The notes: generated from the sequence alone by a model not told the origin. 64,000 nucleotides of DNA from Castanea sativa (GCF_040712315.1 NC_134017.1:22424322-22488321), one strand, 5' to 3'. Positions 11,110 to 23,860 are shown, numbered from the stretch's first letter. Translations and numbers: made by a program.

Positions 11110-14100
11110 CTAGTGCTGACTGGTGTCTCTCTCTAAAGATGAGGTGACGTTGCACTCGCTGACCTCACTTTTACAAAGGGGACATAATGCATTGATCTTC
11201 AACCATTTGTCAACACAATCCACGTGAAAGACATGAAAGCAGGGCAGCTCCCTCAGTTCATCATCGTCTACATATTTTGCCAGGCAGATACAACAAACCT
11301 GCACCAGGTTGACACAGAAGGTAAGCATAGTAGATGCAGTAGGCAACAGGTAACAGAGACAATTTTCTTTTTAGGTGGGGGGACAAGGACTAAAAAAAAT
11401 GCATGTAGGCTAACTGAACTATAACAAATTGATAGTAATTACTAATTACATAACCCATACCTCTCCAGTAGCCCGTTAATATTTTATCTTATTCCCATGC
11501 CCCCTCTTTTTCTTTTTTTCTTTTTGTGTGGGTTCAAATACGAAGTACTCTAGATAATTTTGTGAGTTATGGGGCACAACTACAGAATCAATACCATTGT
11601 CCCATTTGAATAGGAACTTATGTATAAAGTTAATACACATGACAAGCATATTCAGCAACTAAGGCTAAAGAGAGGTAACTGATATGCAAATTCAACTAGT
11701 TGCACAAAAGGAGCTCAAATTTCTAGATGTTTTAAGGAAAATTTGGCAGAATTCTCCAAAGTTTCGCCCAATCTGATTGTAGCAGCTTCTGTCAATCCAA
11801 ATTCAGTTAGCCGTGAGCTCAGTTTGAAGACCATGAATAAGATGACACAAGAACTTAGTATCAAACTCACCGCATCTTCTCCTGATATGGAACGTTCCTT
11901 TTCTGTTCCTGCAGCCAAAAGCCCACCTTCACTCACTCCATTGATTTCCTCATCCTCAACGTTTCCATTTTTCTTCAACTTGAACTTGTAGGTTGGCAGA
12001 GCATTGATAGATTCTGTGGTCGCTCCTCTAGCCTGAGAAAGATCCTCACGAAGGCCCAAAACAGAAATTATGCAAGGCAAGCAGCAACAAATTGTTGCAC
12101 ATAGTATGAAAGGCATGGCATATCCAATACAGCTGAAGGTAAGAAACACTATACATAACCTGCAGGGAAGGCAACAAACAATTAGGTATCTTGGGTAAAG
12201 GAAAACCGTAGGCAAACAAATCACTAGTATGTTATTAACTGGTACCTATACAACTTGGGTGCATCAGAGGGTGAAGAGTGACCTCCAAATATCCACACAT
12301 TGCCAACAACAAACCAGACCGCAAAGAAGCAATCTAAGGCCATCTTGAAATGGTCAACTAATCCATTGAGTCTGAAAATGAATAAACAAATCCATCAGTC
12401 ATTGGCACCATCTATTGAGCATGAAAACAGTTGGGAGGAGCTCCAAATTTTTTACAGTAAACTTTGGATTAGTGTCTGCTTGGTTGTACACATCACAATA
12501 AACTCCATTAATTTACACAAGTTTCTGATTTTGCTCTTCAGACTACTTTTACATTTTAAAGAGTGCTCCTGATATTAGCTTTTTCCATGTGCAGCAACAA
12601 TTACACTTAAGAAAGCCAGCTTTGCCACTATAATCCAAGAAGAATGAAGGGTTTACACAAAGGACACAATACTGACAAGTTAAATATTGACTAGTTCATT
12701 CAATAATCATAAAGGCACCACAATTGGCTTATTCTCCTCTCCGAAAGGATTACAAGCCCAAAGCAGATTCTAAGCCAAATTTGACTTATTTAAGAAACTA
12801 GTATTATTACGGAAAAATAAATTTTATTCAATTTTGAATGCTACAGAGTAGCCCATTAAGGAATAATTTATTTTCATAAGACATTCAAACTGTACCACAG
12901 AGTTCATCATTTCTCTTGAAACACATTTTGAGTGACTGCAATTGATTGTCAATACAAAATATACGCAAATACAGGTCATACATGAATACTTATTTTAGAA
13001 GCTTCCAAGGGACAAAAATGGAAGATCTTACTCCCATTGGTCACTTGATACTTGATAAAACTGTATCTATGTTTCTTTATGTATTACCAAAGCACCAGAA
13101 ATATTACTGCTAATTCTTTAGTTTTATCAGTAAGAAAAGAACTTTATTGAAATAAATAAGAAAAAGGTTGAGGCCAAAATACACAGGGAGTGTACTAAGG
13201 ATACTCAAAAGCAAAAAAAGAAGAGAAAAGGTACATCAAAACACAGATGGCATGAAGCATCAAGCTACAGAAAAACAGTCCCAAAAAGCCATAAAGTGTA
13301 TGCCGGACCCAGAATCAGAGCAATACACCTGCTGCCACTCTGAAACTGAGCCCAAAATTGGAGATTTAAGATGAATAATTGAACTTTCCATCCCATCATA
13401 TAACGTGAGAATTCCTTTCCCTCCAAATATTCCATAATAGACATGTGGGAATCGCACCCCAAATTGTAGAACAAGTCTTCTTACCACGCAGACCAGACCA
13501 GGAAGTAAGCAATTCTGGAACCCACTTAGGCATTACCCAACTGAGGCCCAAGAGAGAGAAATGATATCCCAAAGCTCACCCGCAACCACACAATGCAAAA
13601 ATAAATTATCAATGCCCTCCCCGTCAGATTTGCAAATAATATACCAATCCAGAATGACAAAACCCCTTTCCGCATATTATCAGTAATTAAAATCTTCCCT
13701 TTCACGGTGGACCAAACAAAGAAACAAACCCGAGGAGGGTCTCTCACCCGCCACACCTCCCTCCAAGGAAAAGAGTCACCCCTCCTCTTCTCAAAATCTG
13801 ATAGGAAGAGCACACTGTAAAGCCTCGATCCTTAGATGGAATCCAAATAGTCTATTCTCCTGTAAAGGATTAACCTTGACTGAATATACCTCCAACAAGA
13901 ATAAATCCATAGTCTCATATTCCCTATCATGAAGTGAGCAAATGAATGTGGGATTCCATTGATTAGCCCCATTTGACTCCCCAAAAATTCAGCTACAAGA
14001 ACATCTCTATGTTTGGCAATTTCAAAAAGATCCGGGAATCTTTCTGAAAAAGACCCATCACCCCTCCAATTATCAAGCCAAAACTGGATACTTTGACCTG

Positions 14101-15961
14101 TTCCCACTTCCGAAGAAATGTTCTCCGAAAACCAACCCTTGCTTATGTATCTCCACAAACTAACACCATAAGTCCCCCCCACTGTGGTTGTGCACCAGCC
14201 CCTCCTTGACACACCATATTTTGTCCCAAGTACTTGCCCCCAAAGAGAATCTGTTTCCACCCCAAACTGCCACAACCATCTACCTAATAAGGCTTGGTTG
14301 AACACCACAAGCCTTTTAATCCCCAAACCACCCTGGTTAATAGGATGATATATGGACTCCCAATAATAAAAATACCAAAAGCAAGTCTATTATTCTAGTG
14401 CATAAACAATTCTGTTGTATGATATGTAATTGGAATTTGATCTATTTCAAGCATACTGTAATGATTGCAATCACCACTGCTATCACCGCCTCAATTCTTA
14501 TAACCACTACCAACCACCAATTCATGAGCTCTGAGATGATATCACATGACCATCACTCCAGTAACATCTCTAACACCAATGTCACAATTGCCTTACTACA
14601 CCATCTGCTGTCAACAACATCACTGTTTTATACACATGCTTGGTGTATGCTTATTTTCTAGTGCTAATGGCTAAGGAAGAAGGATAGAAAGTTTAAAGCA
14701 TACATCCAACTGCCGCTTAATGTAATAGTCTAGAGTCTAGAAAAATTTGGCAAGCTCAGCATAATTGTAAATTTGGTTTAATACTACTCAATAATGCCAG
14801 CAGAATTAGTCAATATACAGATAAAACATTCCACTGAACAAAGTTCAATCTCTTTCAAAAAAGAAAAAGAAAAAGAACGTTTTAAAATTCAATAAAAGAT
14901 AAATTTAACATGTTAAAACCATTAACTTTCCAGTATGTTCATTGAATCAATCTATTGCATCCATTACCAACCAATAACTAACAGGGAAAATTATTTAACG
15001 GATTAAAAGAGATTGAGGTCTTGTGGATATAGGATTGAACTTTGTGGGGACCATACATTGCCATGATAAACCTCAACTTCAGTAACTAAAATGTATTCAT
15101 ATTCTTTTGTTGCCAAGAATGTGACAGGGAAGCAGCATCAGTATGACTACAATGAATCCTTAGGGACAATAAATCACAACACAAACTAAACAACAGCAAG
15201 TGATAGATAGAACATTAATATCTAATTTCAAAATAAAAGGCATAACCAGAGATTTGATTAGTGAATGAACAAAGTCAAATGCAAAAATACCGTGTACTAA
15301 AGGTTCCAGTTTGATTGTTCCTTGAGAGAGATTCTGAGGTCTGAAGATTTTCCTCTTCTGAAGATTGAGCAACAGAGATAGCAGTATAGGATGTAGGTTC
15401 AGTAGGATTGTTTAGAGAAGAACCTTGACGTGATTGAGAAGAATCTTGCTCGGTTCCCTGGTTGCGGTTACGATAACGCCAGTAAAGAATAGGAAGTGTT
15501 GCAACACAACCAGATGCATAACCCACAACCCATGCAAACAATGGGGTCTGCGGAGTCTCATTTCTTGACAATGACAAAACAACAATAGATGCTATAATTT
15601 GACTCACAGTGACAATTAGCTCAACAGAGATCCATAGCCCAGAATTCAATGGGCTCCTACGGCGACGACCATAGCCATCACCTCTTCCCCTCAATGAGGA
15701 GTTCCTAGAGTTTAATCTATTTGATGAAGACAAAAAAGTTTGATAAGAGCTGGGTTGTGTGCTACTCGATGGTCGATCTTCATGCTGATTTGAATCCATT
15801 CTAACTGAATGATCATCACGAGAAGAACTTGATGAAGCATCATCATTTCTAGATATATCAAGTATGTGCTCATGATTGTTATCGCTTTCTATCCGCTCCA
15901 TAAGCAAAGGGTATTGGTCAGTTCGAGCGTTGCTATTTGTTTCAAGAGAAAGATCATCCAT
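11110..15961 (-). CDS. Multi-spanning membrane RING-H2 E3 ubiquitin ligase (At1g12760/At1g63170-like)
   Basis: Four coding exons on the minus strand: 15961-15291, 12371-12246, 12159-11871 and 11298-11110. They join with matching phases to 424 residues. The N-terminus (about 1-105) is Ser/Asn-rich and hydrophilic. Hydrophobic segments lie near residues 109-131, 141-161, 234-250 and 266-300, the last with a cysteine cluster. A C-terminal RING-H2 domain near 364-405 has C-x2-C, a C-x-H-x2-H-x2-C core (CFHVFHVDC) and a final CPLC. Such proteins sit in a membrane with the RING in the cytosol and pass ubiquitin from an E2 to substrates. Size and layout match the Arabidopsis group. The ATG at 15961 starts a Ser-rich N-terminus and is preceded by a leader probably split by an intron. 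The 2.9-kb first coding intron hosts a LINE. No damage seen. Confidence 0.92.
13110..14365 (-). mobile_element. 5'-truncated LINE in the first coding intron of the RING gene
   Basis: The minus-strand translation shows the C-terminal third of LINE ORF2: GIKRLVVFNQALLGRWLW, then a WLDNW block, then a zinc-binding RVT-associated region (FPWREVWRVRDPPRVCFFVW, then NIWREGNS), ending in an AT-rich tail with AATAAA-like sequence near 13145-13160. Several stops and frameshifts separate the pieces. It lies in the same orientation as the host gene, so its tail could act as a cryptic poly(A) site in the intron. Confidence 0.85.
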
Positions 15962-17161
15962 CTAAGTCAGCCAATGGACTTCTAAGGCGAGAATGCATAG
16001 ATCCGTGGTAATGAAATTTCCGACTTTTTGCACTTTTTCCCAAATTCTCCTTATGAACAAAAAACTTGTCTAATATGGTGAATTTGCAACAAGATCCCCG
16101 CAGCACTTGGCACTAAATATCCAAAAATATTCAATTTTCATTAAGATTCATATGCAAGCTGCCACAGAATCAGAACTAGAATAAATTTCTTTACTTTAAT
16201 GTTACAGAACCCAATTTCGGATATATTATCAAATCCGAAATGCAACATCCCATAATTAGTAAAATGTGCAACACCAACTTGCCAAAAAGCTGACCAATGG
16301 TATAATAAGATAAAACTGGCACTTACATGATTCATGTGACATTTTTGACATTTAAACATTCATAGTATATACTTTCTAAATATCTTTGTGAACATCACTA
16401 CGATAAAAATCAAGTATTAACTCTTATATGATCAAATGATAGCAATGTAGATGGTCAAATGATAGCAAGATTACATGATGAGGTAAAAGCAGACAGGTTA
16501 AAAACATATCAATTGATAAATATTTAAAAAATTACACCAAATTCTTAGCCTTATTTTTCTTAAAAAAAAAAAAAAATTATAAACAATTAAGTACATAAAT
16601 ATAAAGATTAAATCCATGAAAAAACATGACTACTATCCTTCTAAAATGAAATAATTTTGCAGAATTCAAAAATTGGAACTTATATACTGTACAACAACAT
16701 CACATTTTCACCAAAATCTTAATCCTTGCTCAACAAACAACATAACAAGCACGGAAAAGTCTCAAAGCACAGAGACCCACTAAATAAAAATCCAAACCAA
16801 ACCCAAATTCACAGAATCAAGTACCAATATCAAGTTCAGAAACAAAACCCACAAACCAAATTTTCCATATACATATAAATCATCAAAAACCACAAACATT
16901 TGACCATCTTAAACCAATCAAATCCAGACAGAACTTAAACCTCACAAACACATATCTAAATTAAAAAGAAAAGAAAAGAAATCATCATAAATTTCAAGGT
17001 AAAAATAGAACCCAAAAAAAAAAAAAAATCTTTACCAGAATTGAATAAAAGAGAATATCAGATAAACCTTTTCTTGTCTTTTCAAAGAGACTTCTCAGTT
17101 TTCTCGAGAAAATAGAGCGTCAGCTAAATTTTTGCTCCATTGCTTACGCAAACACTTTCAC

Positions 17162-17203
<42 letters not shown>

Positions 17204-17210
17204 TTGATAT
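15962..17210 (-). promoter_or_regulatory. 5' leader and proximal promoter of the RING gene, with probable leader intron
   Basis: Upstream of the ATG at 15961 the sequence is AT-rich and non-coding until a pyrimidine-rich (minus strand) stretch around 17036-17200. A donor-like CTG|GTAAAG ends that stretch at 17036. This fits a first non-coding exon of about 160 nt separated from the coding start by a leader intron of about 1 kb. The CT microsatellite at 17166-17200 sits where plant core promoters often carry such tracts. Inferred from sequence only. Confidence 0.4.
17166..17200. repeat. (GA)n microsatellite
   Basis: Uninterrupted GA dinucleotides of about 35 bp; read as CT on the strand of the RING gene. 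Confidence 0.95.
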
Positions 17211-17559
17211 CAAATCAAAACGGTGGGGTCTCAAGCTGTGTTTCCCTGGACGGTTGAGAGGAGAATGTTTGGCGAAGACGTATTTGGACCGTCGGATTTT
17301 CAAATGATTAACTTTAGGAATTAATTTTTTCCCAAAAAAAAAAAAAAAAAAATTTATGAACCCATTATTATTATTTATTTTTTGGTTTGATCAGACGGCT
17401 TATAATCTTGGTACTATTTGTTTTTCATTATTATTATTTTTTATATTGGAAAATATTCAGGGTCAATTGTCAATTTCGTTCTTAAATTTCTCATACATTT
17501 GTTTTGACTCAATTTATCAAAAAAAAAATAAAGATTTTTTTTTCTGGTTTAAATTTTTT

Positions 17560-17965
17560 TGGGTAAATTACAAATTACACCTCTAAAAGTTGAATGCGTT
17601 TTGATTTTACATTTTTAAGTTTCAAAATTTGAAGGCGTTTTGATTTTACATTTTTAAGTTTTAAAATTAAAGTTTGGGGGTGTTTGGATTTTATATTTTT
17701 CAGAATTTGGATATTACCGTCCTAAAGTTTAGGAGTGTTTAAATTTTACACCCTAAATTCTAAAACTTTAGGGTGTAAAATTCAAAAATCCTCAAATTTT
17801 AGGAAATAAAATTCAAACACCCCTAAAATTTAGGAGGAAAAATCCAAATTATAAAACCTTATGGTGTAAAATCCAAACACCCCCAAACTTTAGGGGATAA
17901 AATTCAAATTGTGAAACTTCAGGGTGTAAAAACTAAAAAGCCTAAAACTTTATTTTCAACTATTT
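17560..17965. repeat. Degenerate short repeats forming an imperfect inverted structure
   Basis: Units of the type TTTAGGGGTGTTTxGATTTTACA recur several times on the plus strand between about 17580 and 17750. Their complements recur between about 17750 and 17950 (e.g. ACACCCCTAAAATTTAG). The centre is near 17760. No open frame and no clear terminal duplication. The stretch 17210-17560 and the sequence between 17965 and 19096 show no genes. Confidence 0.6.
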
Positions 17966-18544
17966 GTTTGCAACTTTTAGGAAAAAGTTTTTCCCTAAAC
18001 TAGTTTGGAGAGAAACCATTTAAATTCCTCATACTTATTTTTATTGGATATGAATTTTGAAAATCTAACCATTAGTACATGTTCTTATTATATTCTTCAT
18101 ACTTGCAAAATTTCGAGAAGATTAAAGATCAGTAATTATATCATTCCATTAAAAAAAAGCTATGTCACTAATCAAATATTTAAATTTCAAGTTTTTGTGG
18201 TATAAATTATGCATACAAGATAAGTTAATCGATCGAATAGTAAATAACATTTAATTTGAACGAAATTTGACATTGGTGTTAAGAGCATAATTAAAGAACA
18301 TGCAATCCAATGATTAGATTTTCAAATTCACATCTTATAAAAAAATATAAAAAGAATTTGAAGGACTTCTCTCAAAACTAGTTTGAAGTAAAATATTGTC
18401 CCAGTTTTTATACGTTTGTCTCTAAAACAAAATTATACATACTTAAGTATAGAATTCAATATTCATTAAGTACAAAACATAACAAAAATATATCATAGAA
18501 ATTTGTAGATCTTAGCAAACTTTAACAAACTAAACAATGACAGA

Positions 18545-18786
18545 GAGAGATTTATAGATCTCTTTAATAGATAATCTGGGGGTGGTGGTAGTCGCAAAAC
18601 ACAAATTAGTCAAGGATAGCGGTGGTAGCAAAATGGAGGTCGAGATTGGGGTGGTGGTGGTGGCCGTGAAACATAGATTAATTAGGCGTGATTGTGGAAG
18701 AGAAACAGAAGTTGATTTTGACGGTTGTCGTCATTGCAATGTGAAATAGAGGTCAAGATTGGGGGTGATGGTGGTTGTAAAACACC

Positions 18787-18826
<40 letters not shown>

Positions 18827-18900
18827 AATGGTTGATTTCCATTGCAATTGAGGATGACTGTGGAAAGTGGTAACATGATGGCTCACGATCGAATAGAGTG
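18545..18900. repeat. GGT-rich repeats and (GA)n microsatellite at 18789-18822
   Basis: Three loosely similar copies of a GGTGGTGGT-containing segment (near 18570, 18640 and 18760) with shared words such as GTCGAGATTGGGG and AAAACAC, followed by about 34 bp of GA. No coding content. Confidence 0.6.
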
Positions 18901-19096
18901 AGTCCTTACTCGATCTACTACTTCAAGTAAATGAGACATCAAATATTTTGACTAAAAATAGAAGTGTAACTCATTTTAAGCCAAAATGCTCAAACTTTTA
19001 TGGTCAACTTGAAAATATTTTTTGCTTGACCACAGTTTTAGTGGTACCAAACACCTAAAATTGATGAATATATTTTATTGAAAAATATTTTCATTA

Positions 19097-19942
19097 TGTT
19101 GGGTTCTAAGACTTTAGGTTCAAATGTATTAGAACTTCATTTTATAATGTTGGCAAATCATGATTAAAACGTTTAGTCTTGTTTTTAGACTTGCTCAAAG
19201 TATGTTTATGTGTAAAGTTGAAATTGAGTGCACTGCAGGATTTATTGTGTAAATCTGCCTGGCTAGATCGATCGAAAATTAGACTCGATCGATCGAAACT
19301 CTTACAGATTATCTTTCTGTAGAATTTTTCAACTCATCCCAAGCCCGTTTGATGTGTAAGGTTTTATGTTTTGCCCTAGGTATAAAAGGGAAAACCCTAG
19401 CCACGTTTTTATGGTTGTTGCAGTTGTTGTATATGCTGTGTATGTGAATCTCTTATAAGATCTAGAGGTGTTTGCTTTCACATATACTTAGAGTTATCAA
19501 GAATCAAGACTATGTCAAGAGCTTGATGATCATTCAGTTGCTGCATTAAGAGCTTAAAGATACACAAGCGGGAATGCTTGTACTTGCTCTGAATCCAAGA
19601 AAGAAGTAGTCCGTGGACTCGGAGTTGTCACATGGTCGTGGTAGTAAGTTTCCTACTCGAGGTAGTAATAGGATGTTAGTGGTCTAAGTCGCTATTGTGT
19701 AAACTTCAATTCTTTCATAGTTGATTTGTTTTACCTTGAGGATAGCTATGTTAAATCCTCCCCAGGTTTTTTACCGATTCGGTTTTTCTGGGTTATCATA
19801 TCGTTGTGTTATTTATTTTCTGCACTGTTTCAATGATATGATTTATCTGTGTTAACCTAGATCTGCATAATTTACCTAAGTTAATCACTTGGCTAAATAA
19901 CTAGGTTAATTTGGTTGTGTTTAAGGGGTCTAAAAACGTACA
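19097..19942 (+). repeat. 5' LTR, family 1
   Basis: Starts TGTTGGG and ends GTACA. It contains paired palindromes GATCGATCGA (19266-19275) and TCGATCGATCGA (19285-19296) about 85-115 bp before a TATAAAAGGG box at 19381, the likely RNA start region. Confidence 0.95.
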
Positions 19943-19944
19943 AG

Positions 19945-19956
19945 TGGTATCAGAGC
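19945..19956 (+). promoter_or_regulatory. Primer binding site for initiator tRNA-Met
   Basis: TGGTATCAGAGC lies two bases after the end of the 5' LTR. This is the standard minus-strand primer site of plant copia elements. Confidence 0.9.
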
Positions 19957-20015
19957 GGGTTAGCTCTAGTGTTTAGATCCTTTGATCTAAGAGTTGATCC
20001 TTGACCCCTGTTGTC

Positions 20016-21839
20016 ATGGAACACGATCATTCTCTTGTGATCCCACCTCATTTTGATGGTAACAACTATGCCTACTGGAAAGTAAGGATGAAAGTATTCT
20101 TGAAATCCATTGATGAGAGAGTCTGGAATTCCGTTGAGTACGAATGGGATAAGCCCACTACTCCAGTTCGTGAGTGGCAAACTTCTCAGAAAGAAGCAGC
20201 CGCTTTTAATAATAAAGCCATGAATGCTATTTTTAATGCTGTTTCTATAGAAGAATTTAAGAGAATCTCAAATGTTGAGGTTGCTTATACCGCTTAGAAT
20301 ATTCTCCAAACTGTGCATGAAGGCACAAAGGCTGTCAAAATTAATAAGTTGCAGCAGTTAACTTCTAGATTTGAAAGTATTAGAATGTCTGATGATGAAT
20401 CTTTTAATGAATTCTATGCTAAACTGAATGATATTGTTAACTCTGCTTATAATTTGGGTGAAACCTATGATCAACCTAAGATTGTTAGGAAGATACTTAA
20501 ATCTTTGACTGAGGACTTACCCAAAGTGACTGCCATTACTGAAAGTAAGGATGTTGACTTCATCACTGTTGATGAACTTGTAGGATCTCTTCAGTCCTAT
20601 GAGTTAGACCTACCCAAGACAAACAAATCCAAATCAATGGCTCTTAAGTCAGTTGATGATGTTGAAGGGAATGGATTTGATGACAAGCTCTCTACTACAG
20701 ATATAGCTTATCTTGCCAGGAACTTTAGAAACTTTCTTAGGAACAATAACAGAAGGATAAGAGGTAAAAATGATGCTGAACCTAGAAATTTTAGAAGAGA
20801 TAATCCCATTAAGGTGAATAATACTGAAAAAACTAAAGAAAAAGTAGATCAAACCTCTTGTAATTTTATGGGCTAATAATCTTTTGGGTGTCAAGGGTAT
20901 GGTCATGTGAAATCAGAATATCCTACATTCTTGAGGTCTAAGGGTAAGGCTATAATTGTAATCTTTAGTGATGATGAAGTTTCTGATAATGAGTCTGATA
21001 GTGATGAGAATGAAAACTTTATTATTTTCACAGTTACTGCTGTAGTTGATGAAAGTGTTGCTGTTGAAGAGAATCCTTCTAATGGGGAACTCTCTAAGGA
21101 TGCAAATTTACAAGAAGCCTATAATAAGTTTTGCAAGGTTGCTGCAAAGGATGCTATGAATGTTGATTTAGGCTTAAAGAAAATTGCATCTCTTGAACTT
21201 GATAAGAAAATTTTGCTGTTGAAATTGTTTGATGCTAATGAATTGTTAAATAATGTTAAGACTGAGAATATGCTATTGCTTGATAAAGTTAAGAACTTGG
21301 AACTTGAATTATCTGTTGCTAGAGAACAAACAAATAGGTCTGCTAATTCCAAACTTGATCACATGCTGAGTGTTTAGAAGTTTCCCTTAGACAAAACTGG
21401 TTTAGGTTTTGTAGAAAGCATCTTTGTGCCTAAAACACATTCCATAGATTTTGTTCCTTCTTTTAAGCCCCCCGCAAGTGAGATTGTCAAACCAGTGGAA
21501 GTTGCTCCTCCTAGGAAGATTGTGGTTGACCTCAAAGAGTATAAGCCTAAGACTCTTAACCCTCTTAAGGATAAGTTGCATGATAGATCTGCATGGATTT
21601 GTCATTTTTGTGAAAAGTTTGGGCACATTCGTCCAAACTATTTCAAGTTGCAAGCTGCTAAGCGAGCAAATAAGCCAAAAGTATCTGTGCCTCAAGCACA
21701 AGATCCTATGATACTTACTGGTGAACTGGTAAAGGTTTTAAACCTTTATTCCAATCCTGGAGTTGCTTATCATTCTAATCAGAATGATAACTTTAATGCT
21801 AGAGTTGCATCTAAAAAGTTTTGGATGCAAAATGCTTAA
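20016..21839 (+). pseudogene. Broken copia-type gag (DUF4219 / UBN2 type with two zinc knuckles)
   Basis: One continuous reading frame from ATG 20016 to 21839 is interrupted by stops at 20295, 20874, 20877 and 21375. Blocks include HFDGNNYAYWKVRMKVFL (N-terminal gag domain), ILQTVHEGTKAVK and FNEFYAKLNDIVNSAYNLGE (UBN2), then a decayed first zinc knuckle near 20885-20930 (GCQGYGHVKSEYP, cysteines lost), a coiled-coil-like middle, and a second knuckle CHFCEKFGHIRPNYFKL near 21600 in which the last Cys is Tyr. It ends where protease/integrase would normally follow. The Gag shell protein would package element RNA; this copy cannot make a full product without readthrough. Confidence 0.9.
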
Positions 21840-23860
21840 TCTAATTGAGTTTTTCTGATATGGTCCCTGTGCTTCATCTTTCTACTCTTTGTGACCATTC
21901 TTCTTTTGTTTTTTTCTTTTTAGGATTTGCATTGCATAACATTCATGCATTTCATGCTAGGTTTTTTTTTTTAAAAAAAAAATTATAAAAAAGGGAAAAA
22001 CAAATGTGTTTTGCACCATTTCTCTTGGATTTTGAAATCAAGGTTGGCCAAACCATCTTTGCATAACTTGCTTATGTACTTTGTTTAGCTTGGATGTGCT
22101 TACTTTATTGCACTTTACTAGTTTGAGCTTTGAAGTGCATGTTGTGTGGGAATTGTTTATAGTTTTTGATCACATGATCTTGATATTGAATTCACATGCC
22201 TTTGATTGTTGGACTTGAACTTATTGAGAAAGACATATATAACCATCTTACCACTATTTACTAGCCAATTATGAACACCTTAGTGCATATCATATGATTT
22301 TGTGCTCGAAAAAGTGTAACACACATACACCAAAAGAACATAAGGTGTAGCCTCAAATTAATGATAAAATTGGTGTGTATATTATTGAGCTATAATAACT
22401 TCACAATCACATAGAATTGATGTGTACATTATCTTGGTTATTTTAATAAGTTTCAAAACAAATAAAATTGGTGTGTAAATTATGAGGCAAATTCAAGAAA
22501 CTTACATGATTGCAAGCTTTTATTCTATGAGATGTGGGAGTTATATGATGTAACTCTTTAAGGGATAGTCTCTTTTAAATTTATGTGATGGATTTTGTAG
22601 AAATTGTGATTCATTACTATCTACTTATCACCTCACATGTATCTCAAACTTTTGCTAGTTTCACACACTTCACAAGTTACTCTTTGCTAAACTTGGTACT
22701 TGTTATTGTGTGTGATCTTGTTGTGGCCGTCCGAGATTGAAAGAACCTTGATTTTGATGCAAAATGTGTTTAAAGTGTTTTTGAGGAAAATTTGATTGAA
22801 AATCTTACTTTTGGATAATGAAGGTTAAATTCAAGGGTTTTTGAAAAATTTTCTTCTTATACTCATGCATTTCATTCATAAAATACTATGCTTTGAGGAG
22901 TTTCTGCATTAAAATGCTTTGTTTTTCAAAAATATGATTTTTTCAGATTTTTGATCGATCGAGTGTGTTTTTTGACCAATCGAAATTGTGATTAAAATTT
23001 TGATTTGAATCTGTCTGGCTCGATTGATGTTGGATCGATCGAATGTAATTTTTGATCGATCAAACCTGTTTTTCGATCGATCGAAAATCGTTCAGAGGGT
23101 TTTTAAAACATAAGCTTTTCACGTGTTTGTCACTATTCAAACTTTTTCAAAAAGTTCTTTCTCTCTCTCTTCGATCAGTCAAGGATTCAAAGCAATTTTT
23201 TGTCATTTTCCTTCAAACTTTTTGCAAGGTTTTTGTCTTCTAAGGCCGGTAAGACTCTTTTGCCCCTCCTTTTTCTTTTATTTTCATGTTTCATGCATAT
23301 TTTTCATGCATTTTGGGGAAATTTTGAACCTATGAATATTTGGGGATTTTGGTGATTTCAATCTTTTTTTTCTAAATTGATTAATGGGTTTTTGTTGTGG
23401 GATGATATAAATCTGATCTTTGTGAATTAATTTGATCAATTTGTTGATTTTGGAAAAATTGAATTTTTAGGGCTTGAAACTACTTGAATTGGGGATTTTG
23501 TTCAATTGAACTTTAATTGATGAAATTAGCTTGTTTGTTTAATTGATTTGATTATTATATTCAATTAACTATCTTATGTAATTATCAGTTGGTCAATTTG
23601 TTGAGTTTTTTTTTTTTTTAATATAAATTTTTAAAATGGGTTTTCAAGATTTGGGGTTTATGATATAACTCTATGCTCAAGCCAATTTTGTGATTTTAAA
23701 GTGCAATTGAACTTATTCTCACTGAATTAGAGCATGCATCATGTGTTGATATTGTTCATGCATCATATAGATTGTTCGTTTCTATACTATTTCTGTTCTA
23801 ACTTGAAGTTTGCCCTTGGGTTCTTGTTTTTGTCTTTTGTCTCTTTTTTGTCTTTCCATT
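21840..23860 (+). other. Non-coding interior of the pol-less element, with internal promoter-like segment
   Basis: No pol-type reading frame in any frame. The segment about 22200-22730 is collinear with the interior of the minus-strand element at 58.1-58.7 kb (shared words GATTGCAAGC and GAGATGTGGGAGTTATA). From 22953 to 23084 there are four GATCGATC-type palindromes. A pyrimidine-rich leader-like stretch follows, with a donor-like CCG|GTAAGA near 23247-23253 and an acceptor-like CTTTAG at 23865-23870. Together these suggest an internal transcription start and a leader intron for the ORF at 23876. Confidence 0.6.
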
